This document shows positions 1-10,644 of a stretch of DNA of 64,000 nt, in pieces (within the stretch, counting starts at the first letter, position 1; the number at the start of each line of letters is the position of its first letter). The translations under genes were made by a program, and so were the position numbers. The stretch is taken from NCBI GenBank assembly GCA_024663395.1, contig JANFAH010000019.1:124001-188000 (forward strand), given 5' to 3'. Below the pieces are notes generated by a model, which was given only the letters and a program-made list of their open reading frames with translations, was not told the origin of the DNA and searched no databases. Origin of the DNA: Pisolithus tinctorius (taxonomy: Eukaryota > Basidiomycota > Agaricomycetes > Boletales > Pisolithaceae).

Positions 1-1286
1 CCTCTGAACCCTGCGCAATATGATTGTAGTCCCTCTCCCTGATGATCCATTGATAATCGATCCACATCGCTTGTGCAATGCTATCTCGCATCCCTTCGGC
101 CTCGATGTCTGGCACATCTTGATTCTCCTGTGCTGCTTCAGGATCATCATTGATCACACTCCCACCACCACCAAACACCTCAGCTCCCGGGATTGGGCCT
201 TCAGTGGGATTGCGAACGGAGATGAAGTTGTGAATGGCGCATAGCGCGCTGGGAATGCGTGCTTGTGTTTCTAGGTCATATTCGGGTGCTAGAAGCAAGA
301 TACGGAATCGTCGTTTGAGCACACCGAAAATTCGTTCGATGGCATTCCGTGCAGAGGCATGTCGTAAATTAAACAATTCCTCTTTATTGGTGGGCCTATA
401 AATTTGATCAGGCAGTGTTACTGTGATATTAAACGAATTACATACCTTTGCTGTGCACGTTGCCATTCAGCCAGATGGTATCAGACATTCCGATAGGGAA
501 TGAGAAGCTCTGGTCACAGTGGGAAGCCAGCATCAGCAAGGAAATACTTGCCAGGAGGGATGTAGAGGCCTTTGGTACGCGCATCCTGGTAAACATGTGC
601 ATCTGTAGCGGACCCCTCCCATCCCGTGAGCGCATAGGTAAAGAAAAGGTCAAAATCGCATGCGAAAAGACAGTTTTGTGAGATAAATCCTTTGCAGTTT
701 CGGAAAGTACCACGGTCAGTAGCGCTGGGGGCTGCATGTATGTGGCTCCCATCTAAAGCACCTATCGCATCCTTGAAAAACGGCCAAAACCTCGTGTTGT
801 CTTGAATGCGGGTGTGGATCTTATTTTCATCCGGGAGATGGACGTATTTGGTGTAAAACGGTGGGGTAGAAAATATTATCAGCATCTTGTGGAAATATCT
901 GTGAAAAATCAGAATAAAAAAAGAATTGAAAGACGATGGAAAACATACCGTGAAATTGTTGCATTCAAATGTTGAAACCATTCACCAACATGCCGAATAG
1001 TTAATCCGGTGACAGACATGTACAAAAAAATAGCAGCTTGTTCCTCAAGGGAGATAAACTTGGAGTTTCCATGACCATGAGTGCGCAACTCTGCGATGAG
1101 TTCTGCAAAGACAGATGCATGCATTCCTAGCTCGCAACGGATCCGCTCTGGATGCCCCACAAGGAGTTCGATTACCCAGGCCTCGCCTGAAAGTGCTGAT
1201 GTATGGTATGGTTCAGGAGGCTTTCTTTGGGGTTTTTGGGGCTGGACGACAGTCGCTGCTGCACATGCGATAAGACTGAGAATCAA
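1..1286 (-). pseudogene. Harbinger-type DDE transposase, cut by the window edge
   Basis: Encodes a PIF/Harbinger nuclease (DDE_Tnp_4 type). Read on the minus strand, the N-terminal exon (about 1286-950) contains the stretch WVIELLVGHPERIRCELG. After an intron comes the catalytic core, with the first Asp in IGALDGSHIHA, the second in GWEGSATDAHVYQDA, and the Glu in NAIERIFGVLKRRFR near 300-350. Two in-frame TGA codons lie around 480-515, one of them where an Arg is expected (next to YHLAEW). The C-terminus runs to the left edge, so terminal repeats on that side are outside the window. A related copy lies at 21809-23169. It is probably inactive because of the stops; the nuclease family assignment itself is firm. 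Confidence 0.85.
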
Positions 1287-2787
1287 TGTTATAAACTGGT
1301 AGAGCCGCTGCCGAACTTCAGGTCACTGATGGTCCATATCAGTCAGAGGTGCTAGATATCAATTAGTAAGCGTAACTATTTTAAACCTCCGATACATCTC
1401 CGCTTCACTCTAACCGACACACATGTTATGTTAATGTCAGGTGTTCGGACTACTTCCAGTTGCTGAACAGGCTCTGATTGATTCACAAAACTCTCGTGCC
1501 GAAGTCAACGGGCCAGCTTACCTGAGTCTAGACGATCAGAGCATGTACTGCCCGAAGACTGAGGAGCAGGTCTTCAGTACTGTTGCCCTTTGATTGGTAT
1601 AACATTTAAGCAGGCGGCGGGCCGACCTGCTTGCACAAGTTACATATCATCGAATAGCGCCCAAGTCTTTTACATATGCCCTTGGATGGTAGGGGAGTGC
1701 GATTTACTTGGCACATTACATAACTAGAATAAGGCTGTTTTGCACGGCAGGCACCTTGTTTACTGCGCTCGCTCCTGTGCTCAATACGCTGCGGAGCTGC
1801 AGAAATGCGGAGTACAGTGCTGAGGCCTAAAACATGATATTCGCGGCTGACCAAAAAAACGTGTATGAATTTCGGGGTGGATTTCGGGATGGAGTGACCT
1901 TGTAAACAAGGTGATGCCAAATGACTGAAACTAACTACACATTCAGGATTGACATGCTGACACAGCTGAGCAGGACGAAGACCTGGACTGAGACTAACGA
2001 TTTGAAACGCTCACAGCTGACGTGTTGACGCTAGTAGGCACACCGCTAACTGAATCACGCTAATCGCCATGCCGACGTTCGGATTGTCAGTTGCGCAGAT
2101 GGGCCACCGTTCAAGGGGAATGGGATGCACAGCATAATTCAAGGGGAGAAATTCAGAGTTACAGCGTCCATGAAGGTTGGAGCTAGAACAATACATTTAG
2201 CTTTAGCTACGGTGAACAGCAAAGCTTAGCATGTAGCATCAGGATCAAACTCGTTGAAACGAGAGTCAGCATGAATCAAGCCAGTTGAGTGGACGAGCGA
2301 TGAGTCTGGACTCGCTCTGCCACGTCGCCAAAGCCAGTCTTATCAGGAGAGTCGAGGGAAGGTAGCGTGTTCTAAATTGTTTCCACATGGCACTGGGGAG
2401 TGGGACTAGCCGTGGCGTTTGGCTTTTGATTCCCATCCTAACGCGGCCCTTGCACACGACAACTTCGCAACGGTCAACCTAGCCAGGACAGCGGCCCAGA
2501 CACTCCCTCTAGACACATCTCGAACGGTCAACTAGTCCTACGAATTCGCTGTGAGGTGCAACTTTTACCAAGGTAGTTCTGCCTATAATAATTATCACCT
2601 GGGACATTCATTTCTAGCGGCCCATCCTCAAAATATTCTTCCGCCGATAAGCAGTGGGGATCGCCTGGGAACGAATGACCCTGAAGGACTGATAGCTGAC
2701 CGACAGCGCATAGACGTATCTCATGACCACAGATACGGTACATAAGGTTGTCCGAGGCCATGGTACCGCCAACCCCACTACTCCATC
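1287..2787. other. Intergenic, no supported gene
   Basis: About 1.5 kb between the transposase remnant and the F-box gene. Only short open frames without recognisable domains occur on either strand. I could not identify the right-hand terminal repeat of the Harbinger remnant. The last few hundred bases presumably hold the promoter of the F-box gene, but I see no clear TATA motif. Confidence 0.5.
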
Positions 2788-4084
2788 ATGCTCCCTCCAG
2801 AGATATGGCTGAAGATATTCCACTTCGCCACGGACACTCCAGGATTACTGGACTGCAGTCCGTCGCAATCAGATTTGCCAAATGTGCTCGCCAGAGAACA
2901 AGAGTTGCAACTCCTGAGGGAGTCACTCGTCACTAAACGGAATTTAGTGCTTGTGTGCAAAACCTGGGGCGAGCTTGCCACCGAGTTCCTGTACCAAAGC
3001 GTCCTCGTCACACGAGTGCAATCGCTTTTGACGCTCCACGAAGCGCTGCAGGGACGAGCGCGGGTTGTGGGAATGTTTCGCACTAACCCTGGCTGGTGGA
3101 CGAAGAGGCTCGACGTGGTTATCCCACCCGACCAGTGTGAGACTGCCGACTATGGGGTTCTCGTAGACGTGTTCCGGTATTTTTCGAACCTCTCTATCGT
3201 GACATTGTCGATGCCAATACTGCCCTTCAATGACTTTTGGCTTCGTCAACTTCCCATGGAAATCATTGTATCACTCGTAGAGACGTGTGGACCCTCGCTG
3301 CGCGTTTTCGATTGCGCAGAATCTCTTCTGCGTCCCTGCAGGTGAGATTCATACTTTTGACTGTCTCGCTTGGAATTGACCTCGTGCCAGAGAGGATCTC
3401 ATGTTATTACTAGCCGGTTCCCCTAACCTACGTGTTCTTCGGTGTCCGGTATGCTCCCCTACGCCTGGAGATAGGTCTCCTGGGAGCCGCTTAGACGTGC
3501 CAGTCATGGCAAACCTCGAATCCATCTCATTGATGTCCGTTTTCCTACGGGATTACCTTCCTCGCGAGAAGAACAAAAACCATCTCCCTGCACTTCGACA
3601 ACTTATCTATGGTTGTATTTCCCCCCCGTTCTTCGCGCATGCATGGAAAAGCTTTGTCAAGTCGAGCTGTTCAGCCGTCACCTTTGTCACGCTCGACTTC
3701 AGTTTCCAGGGAGACTCCCTGCAAAGAGAGTTGGACTTGCTGTCCGAGTGTTGTCCAGCCCTCGACAAACTCGTCATTTACTTTCGTTCATGGACGGAAT
3801 TCATCCCACACCTTGTTCTCCCGCCTGTCTCCCAACTTCGTATATACTCAAAGTTGGCGAAGGCACCTGCCTTTCATTATTACTCGCTCCTATATGCACT
3901 TACTACTTTGACGGCTTCCAAGCTTGGAAGTGTCCGTTTGCTACATGCAAACGCTGTCGAGGAATTCCGCCACTCGCTGAGCTCACTTTCACAGGACGAG
4001 CTCGACGGTCTGGCATCAAAGGCATTCCGAGTAGAGGACCACGAGGGAAGGGCAATATTGCTTGGAGGGGAATGTGTAGGTTGA
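2788..4084 (+). CDS. F-box-like protein, two exons
   Basis: Exon 1 is 2788-3341, the intron 3342-3390 (49 nt, GT-AG, splitting an AGA codon) and exon 2 3391-4084, giving 415 residues with an intact frame. The N-terminus carries an F-box-like helix (LPPEIWLKIFHFATD, residues 2-16) and, after an insert of about 40 residues, its second half (LVLVCKTW, residues 53-60). The remainder is leucine-rich with repeated 'L..L..' segments, typical of the large basidiomycete F-box family, in which the F-box recruits Skp1 of an SCF ubiquitin ligase and the C-terminal part binds the target. No target can be inferred. The start is the ATG directly in front of the F-box. Confidence 0.75.
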
Positions 4085-4224
4085 ATCTGGACGTAGCGCG
4101 TCTCGATATCGCAGACAGATGACAAGGGGTATCCTGCCACCCTTGTTATCCGGGGTGATTAGTACAATGAATCCACTACTCCCGGGATCGGCTTCAGACC
4201 TGTATTAGACTGCTATTGCATACT

Positions 4225-4883
4225 TTACACCGTTCTCCGATCCGACATCACTCGTACGATACAACCTGTTCCCGCTACTTCTGTGAGCTACACAACAAAG
4301 TCATCAGTATACGAATGATATCACGGCCCAAACGACCGTGTTCAAACCCAAAGCGAAACACGCACCTTTTCGTGCCATGCTAATAGCACGCTTCCGCTGA
4401 CGTCTCCCCATCCGGGCATACCCATACCCTTGTAGATGTACTTCATGAGCGTATCTTGGGCGTCTTCGGAGAGCGACTTGAGGACGTTTGGGATCTCCGT
4501 TGCTTTGGTGCTGTTGAGGACAGAGACGACTGTTTGGAGAGCGATGTTCTTTGATAGCGATTGGCAAAGAAGTCAATGAAGTGATATGCACAAACGAATC
4601 TTACCTTGGCTTCGTCAACGTTGGGTCCATACGGTGGACTATCGAGAGCGATGTTCAATGCACCAGATATATCGCCTCTAACATATTCGATGTAACTTGG
4701 CCTCTGATCGCCAGAGGATGATGTGGTGTAGACATACCTTGACAAGGTACTCCGCACGGTCGACTGTTTTTGTTTGGCATCTGCGAGGACTTGGGTGGGG
4801 TCGCGTGGATCAGGATCGTACAGCTCGCTCTCCTGCAGGACGTCCTCGTCAAAGGCGTCGATGTCGATTTTGCGGAACGACAT
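4225..4883 (-). CDS. ARPC5: Arp2/3 complex 16-kDa subunit (ARPC5)
   Basis: Four exons on the minus strand: 4738-4883, 4605-4677, 4366-4548 and 4225-4287, all with GT-AG introns of 56-78 nt and matching phases, giving 154 residues (human ARPC5 is about 151). Diagnostic stretches are the N-terminus MSFRKIDIDAFDED, DISGALNIALDSPPYGPN, the helix LMKYIYKGMGMPGWG, and the C-terminus TGCIVRVMSDRRTV. ARPC5 is a structural subunit of the seven-protein Arp2/3 complex that nucleates branched actin at endocytic patches and growing tips. The frame is clean, with no stop or shift. The gene lies tail-to-tail with the F-box gene (141 nt apart). Confidence 0.95.
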
Positions 4884-5008
4884 GCCAGGTTTGTTGTTGG
4901 ACGGCGCGCAGTCATCCCAGCGGCTGTGTATCGACTCGACATACTACATTTGGAAATACGCAGCGCTACAGGAAATACACACACAGAAAACAGTACGTTT
5001 GACATTTC

Positions 5009-6560
5009 TTACTGCTTCGAAGACAACCGCATGCCTTCTTGTATAGCAACAGCCTCTTCGACCCACGGCAACCGAAAGAAGTCGCTCCGTCTAAGCTCCT
5101 CCGCACGAATTGTAGCACCTTCGCTAGGACCGCTCCCCAGAATGCTCTCTAGATCTCGCGATTGAGACTCGAGCCAGTTTTGAATGAACTTTGTTGGATC
5201 TTCCGCAAAGCTTTGTAAGAATACGCGTTTCGTGTGCGCATTATGCAGAGACTGAGTGAGAAGGGCGATCTGGAAGAAAACAAAAAAAAGGCAGAGCTTA
5301 GTGGAAAAAGCGATGTGACTTAGGTGGTGGACATTACTTCGTCGTCGAGTTTGCTGAGGTCTTGCGTGCTGTCCTTGGTCGCTTGTACCATCACCGCCAT
5401 GCGGCTCTTCAGACTGGTATCCTCCATTTTTACTTCGATATCCCAAGCCTGCGGACGTTCGGGAGGCGGAACCATCGGGTTGATCGTATAGTGCAAAATA
5501 ACTGGGTCCGGCGGAATAAGATAGCGGTTGACCAGCTCGGGTAGTTGTTGAAACACGACAGTGTCACCGCCGAAGATCTAACCACACACTCAGAGGAAAG
5601 TTTACTTGAGATAAGGGTGCTTACAGGACGCAAATGATCGTCGGCTTTTATCCTTCGTCGGTCGACTTTGTCCTGGAGACCGTGGATTTTAATGTAGTTC
5701 CACAAAGTCTGTATGACTCCTATCCGGCTCTCTTCCTTGATACCAAGGACGTTTCCTGAAATAGCCACCCGTTTGTTCAAGTATGTAGTCGAGTAGAACA
5801 TGTCAATGATGCGTACCAAGCTCCGGGCTAACTTTGTACTGTTCCGGGGTCTGCTCAAGATGAATGATGACCCGTATCCTGGTTGGCTGGTCGCCCGTCC
5901 GTCGAATAGTGAAGCCATCGAGCGCTGGCTGCACGCCTTGAGTGCGGGGCCACTGGAAACTCAATTGAGCAGGTTTCCAGGAAACAGAAAGAACCGACAA
6001 TTTACCTCTAGGATATTGCCATCGGGGTATAAACTCGGATCGCGGTCCAACTCGACAATCATCCTCTTAATGAAAGTCGAGAACTTCCTCGGGACGACCT
6101 TGTCTCGAGACCGCTGGTTCGGCAACTGTTTATCGTTTCGATGAGAACGGGTTCACATCAGTCATGCCAGAAGTGGGGAGGAACGAACCTCTAGCAACCT
6201 TCCTTCTACTTTAAATGACCACGCTGGGATGCCTTGTCCCGTTTCAAAGTTCACCGGTTCACTCTCGGCATCACCGACCTGCCACGATTGACCAGATACT
6301 GAATGGCTCAGAAAAACTCTCAATGTCCTCGTCGTCTATTCAAAAAAGCGAGTTAAGTCTACGCGTCATTTCATTGTACAGCAACACGTACGGTCGGATT
6401 GCGGGACAGCGCATCCTGCACCTCGACTCGCTTTCTCGTCATTGTCCAGTCCAGCTTGCGTTCCATTTCGAGTAGACTCTGGTACATTTCGGATTCTTGA
6501 GCGAATTCGGGTACTTGGGCCAGTGCATGGGGAATGGATTTGTCGGTTAATTTGCGTTTC
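5009..6560 (-). CDS. SWI/SNF complex subunit, SMARCD/Snf12/Rsc6 type (first exon not resolved)
   Basis: Seven exons can be joined on the minus strand: 6392-6560, 6189-6335, 6006-6125, 5817-5952, 5625-5755, 5338-5577 and 5009-5269, with all phases agreeing. The family signature is complete: MERKLDWTMTRKRVEVQDA, then FSTFIKRMIVELDRD, the SWIB/MDM2 domain from LGIKEESRIGVIQTLWNYIK through LPELVNRYLIPPDPVILHYT, and the C-terminal helices with FIQNWLESQSRDLE. Proteins of this family are core accessory subunits of SWI/SNF and RSC chromatin remodellers in the nucleus. The exon at 6560 enters in a phase needing two upstream bases. A small ATG-GT exon near 6630-6647 does not fit that phase, so the N-terminal exon is open: either it lies further up or one base is wrong. 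Confidence 0.9.
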
Positions 6561-6910
6561 CTGTGGACGATGTCAGAGTGTGAGAACGTTGGAAAAGTGT
6601 CTGGGCAATCATGGTGTAAGTCACTTTACGGTCTTCAGTTGGTCCATGGCCGAATAGTACTATTGGAGACTTGCAAGTGCCAATACATAAGCGGGTTGAT
6701 TGGAGAGTCTGCCCAATATTGCAGTGGCTGTGCACAGCCCAGGCAACCCGCTCCTCGGACTGGAACAAAAAGAATGCTGCGCTCTGGCCACACGGCGCTT
6801 AGCTGCCATCAACTCAGTGGGGTTCGCCTGTCCCCAACCAATTGTATTAGCATGAAGTTCCGGGTTGTTTCCACTGCCCGTTTCCGTGTACCACCATACC
6901 ACCTTCCGAA
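6561..6910. promoter_or_regulatory. Divergent promoter region
   Basis: The space between the SMARCD-type gene (leftward) and the acyltransferase gene (rightward). It must hold both promoters and the missing first exon of the SMARCD gene. No clear core promoter motif is visible. Confidence 0.4.
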
Positions 6911-9634
6911 ATGTCTACCGTTACTTATGAAACTGCGCTGATGTTTTGGAGAATAGTTGCCCAAATATTCTTCAGGGAAGTACGTCCAAGAGGTGCCTTC
7001 AATATTCCTCGGGATGGACCGGTCATATTTGCCGCTGCACCCCACCACAACCAAGTACGTATAGCTCTTTGACATCCCGTATAGACTGACGTTGTATGCT
7101 TAGTTCCTTGACGGTGTCCTCCTAAGCCTAGAGGTGTACCGAGAAACACGCCGTCGTGTTCAGTACTTGACTGCTGCCAAGAGCCTGAAACGTAAAGCAG
7201 TCGGTTTCCTTGCCCGACAAACGGACAATTGCAGTGCGTTTTCCAGACCTTCAACGACCAGTCTGCATTCCGACTCTTGCATAGTACCCGTGGTTCGAGC
7301 TATAGACGAGGCCAAACCTGGAACTGGGCTGGTTTATCTTTCATCCGATGACCCCTGCCTAGTACTTGGAGAGGGAACTCGTTTCAAGTCAGAATTCTCT
7401 CCTAAGATGCAAATTATGTTGCCCAAGTCCGTGAACTCGGTCGTTGCGGAAGTCCTCGAGGTCATATCAGACACCGAAGTTGCGCCTTAAGAGAGAATTT
7501 GGAAGTGAAACAGGCAAGGGAACCGCCTGTGTACGAGAGAAGTTGGCGGAAACAGAGGCAAGAGGGAAAAGGGGCCTTCCGTTCAAAATTCTACCTTTCA
7601 TTGACCAGCAGGAAATGTATCGTGGAGTCTACCAACGACTGAAGGAAGGTGGTTGTATCGGAATTTTTCCTGAAGGTTTTGAACGCGTTATATGCGCTCC
7701 GTTCCTAGTTGACCACGCGTTACAGGTGGCAGCCACGACAGAACTGACCTGCTTCCTCTGAAAGCGGGTGTATCCTTAATGGCACTTGGGGCGATGGCGA
7801 ATGATCCAAGTATGAAAGTCAAGATCGTGCCCGTCGGTCTGTACTATTTCCATGCCCATCGATTCCGATCGCGAGCCGTCGTGGAATTCGGAAGTGCGCT
7901 CGATGTACCAGGAAGAATTAGTGGAAGATGTTCAAGCAGGGCGGATCAAGCAAGCGTGAAGCAGTGTCAAAGCTTCTGGATCTCACTTACGACGGTCTGA
8001 AGACCGTAACAGTAAGGGCACCTGATTATGACACTCTTATGGTGCAGTGCTTCGTCGTTAGTGTCAATTTCCCGCTCACACCTGTAGCGTAGTTAATACA
8101 AGCAGCTCGGCGCCTTTACAAAACACCGGGGCAGCACTTTACGTTGGGACAGGTGGTCGAGCTCAACCGCCGTTTCTTGGAAGGTTATACTCATTTCAAG
8201 GATGAACCACGCATACAAAATCTGAAAGCTGATGTATTGAAATACAATCGACTTCTTCGGGACCTTGGGTTGCGAGATCATCCAGGTAGGTCAAACATCA
8301 CGGTCTGAGTAGTTCAGCGAGACTGAGGACCACTGGCAAGGTACCACAGGCGAAGAAAGCGACTTGGAAAACCTTGAGTCTTCTGTTGTATCGTCTGGGC
8401 ATCTTGATGGTTTGGGCAGTTCTCGGCACTGCCCGGAACGATATTGAATGGTCCTGTGATTGTTCCTGGTCTCCGTGATTTCCAGACGGAAGGCTAAAGG
8501 TACGAAAAAGACGGACGTGGATAGATGTAATAGCTGACTTGGCGATATCAGAGGCACTCGCAGCTTCCGTCGTCAAAATCGCAGGTCGAGATGTGCTTGC
8601 GACCTGGAAAGTCCTGATCTGCCTTGGTGCGGCTCCCCTTTTGTACACGCTTTACGCAGTCCTTGCGATAGCAATCGCCGTGAAAATTCAGGCTCCTCTA
8701 AGTGTACGGCTATGCGCGCCCCTCCTTGTCACCTTTGCGCTACCTGTTATGAACTATGCAGCTCTTAAATTTGGTGAGGCTGGGATGGACGTTTTCAAGT
8801 AAGTGCATATCTCTCTAGCTTTCAGATCTGGGCTCATCTTCGTCTTTACAGGTCGCTTAGGCCACTTATCCTTGCCCTCGGTCCTGGACATCAACGAGAT
8901 CTTGACAAAGTAAAGGAAATGAGAATGCGACTCTCAAACGAAGTCGCGGACGTTATCAACGAATTTGGACCGAAACTTTACGATGATTTCGACAAAGTGA
9001 GTTTTGCCTTTCCCTCGCAGCTGTCCACATCGTCAAACGTAAGAGAAAGTTCCGCATTTTAGTTCCAGCCAGTGCTCCTCCTTCAGCTGGTAACGGTGAC
9101 CCAGGAGTTTGGCGCCGGAAGAGCAGTGTCGGTCAGGTAGATGCACAAGGGAAACCTTCTTATCCATCCAATGGTAGGATCTTACCGGCTTCGCGAAATA
9201 TCGGATGCGACTCACACTTTCCAGACTTGGCTAGACGAAAGATTATTTGGATGGAGCCGCACCGCGAAACGCGGCACCACTGCATGGAGGGGAAGCACGC
9301 CAGCTAGCGGGCCCCAAACTCCTGACGAATCAGAAGAGGAGGACCATTGGGATTATGACCACGTCATCAATTTCATTCCTGCCTATGAAGACGCGTTCCG
9401 GGGGAAACCTCGTAGCCTGGCACGGCTCCTACGCTGACTTACAAAGGCTTCGGACGGTATCTGCCAATCAGACAAACGTATCCGTAACATCCTCCGGCGC
9501 TCAGATTTTGGACAGTCAATCGATGCATGTACGATCGCGCGAGCTACAAGGAAAGCCTCTCTGACCTCGTACAAGGCTTCGAGGGAATGACAAAGGGCTT
9601 TAATAAGGAGATTGGGGAGATATCTCGTGCATAG
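6911..9634 (+). pseudogene. Glycerol-3-phosphate/DHAP acyltransferase (Gpt2/Sct1 type) with several frameshifts
   Basis: The first step of phospholipid and triacylglycerol synthesis at the ER: acylation of glycerol-3-phosphate. The start is ATG 6911 (MSTVTYETALMFWRI). Acyltransferase motifs follow: APHHNQFLDG (normally with Asn/Ala after PH), the glycerolipid motif FPEGGSHDRTDLLPLKAG (formed only after removing the intron 7676-7725), and VPVGLYYFHAHRFRSRAVVEFG. C-terminal membrane segments lie near 8380-8480 and 8640-8770, and the tail ends GEISRA with TAG 9632-9634. GT-AG introns are at 7055-7103, 7234-7284, 7676-7725, 8042-8092 and further on. The frame slips at about 7480, 7912, 7926, 8425, 8470, 9152, 9405 and 9525, mostly by one extra base, yet the correct frame carries no nonsense codon. 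It is either a recently disabled gene or a patch of poor consensus. Confidence 0.8.
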
Positions 9635-9967
9635 GGCTGTGGATGATGTGGTGTGCGCATCATCGGTGCGTGCTAGTCGGTCAGGTTACCTTTGAGAAGA
9701 AGAGAGACAACCGGAGACTTGTAGGGGGTTCAAAACTCCCATATTAATATACATGTGCACCTCGAACAGGAGCAGGAAGCCACACTCCACAATGACCTGT
9801 AAGGTTTTGCATGAAGCAGCATGAGCAACGAATGAGATGCCATACATAGCATAGCAACACGGCTCTGACAGAACGGAGCCAATCTGATTGCAGAGGGAAA
9901 GACGAAGTGGGGGTAAAACGAAGGGTGTTATAACTGCGAACTCGTTCTGATCCGTCTAGTTGCTCAG

Positions 9968-10134
9968 TCAATATTTGATACCACGACTCTCGAGCTCTGC
10001 TTCTACGTCTTCCGGAACGTGACCTTTGACTTTGACAGCATACATTTCGCTTTCGGCGCCAAAAGAAAATCGAACCATCAACAACGCTAGGGAGCAAACC
10101 AAAAGGCGAGCCAGACTCACCCGTTCACTGTCAT
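9968..10134 (-). CDS. Possible 31-residue micro-gene with one intron
   Basis: On the minus strand an ATG at 10134-10132 (MTVNG) is followed by a 71-nt GT-AG intron (10050-10120) and an exon 9968-10049 whose frame stays open and ends with TGA, giving 31 residues ending AELESRGIKY. The phase fits and the product is charged and globular-looking (EMYAVKVKGHVPEDVEAEL), faintly like the edge of an I9/protease-inhibitor fold, but I do not recognise it. It could also be the end of a longer gene or chance. Confidence 0.3.
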
Positions 10135-10644
10135 CCTCCTACTCAACTCAACTCAGGGTAAATGATGAGGTAATTCCATCAAAGTAGATGGTGGTGTAAA
10201 CGGATGTGCTGTCCGCAGACCCCTTTATCTGTTGCACGAAGTGAGGCATAAAAAGTAAGGATGTTTGAGGTCTCGTGAACAGGAAGAAACAACAAACATG
10301 TGTTGTATCACATTAGTTTCGCGCGTTATCGTGTTCAGCGTAAAACGACAGCCCGCATGATTTCTTCGCAGTTTGGGCATCCATTTTTCTTAAGAGTCTG
10401 TTGGATGTTGGATATCGGAGTATAGTAGACATGCTGAGAGATTTTTATATTTGCCTTGCGAAGGAATTGAGGCTATGATCGTGGAGGAGAACATCGTCAG
10501 GCTTTACGTAATTACATGCATAAGTGCAAGGAGATAGGTGCCCTCTTGCTGCGAGTCGATACCACGACGACGGGCTTTATGCTGATCCTACTCACGCCTT
10601 AACCTCTGCGCTTTGAAGTACACAGAATCGTATCTTACGTTCAC
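10135..10644. other. Intergenic, upstream of the G-domain gene
   Basis: About 500 bases with no open frame of note. They presumably carry the promoter of the G-domain gene that starts at 10645. Confidence 0.4.

Noticed and set aside
6911..9634. Programmed ribosomal frameshifting in the acyltransferase
   Set aside because: About eight sites with no common slippery motif, in a family not known to use frameshifting.
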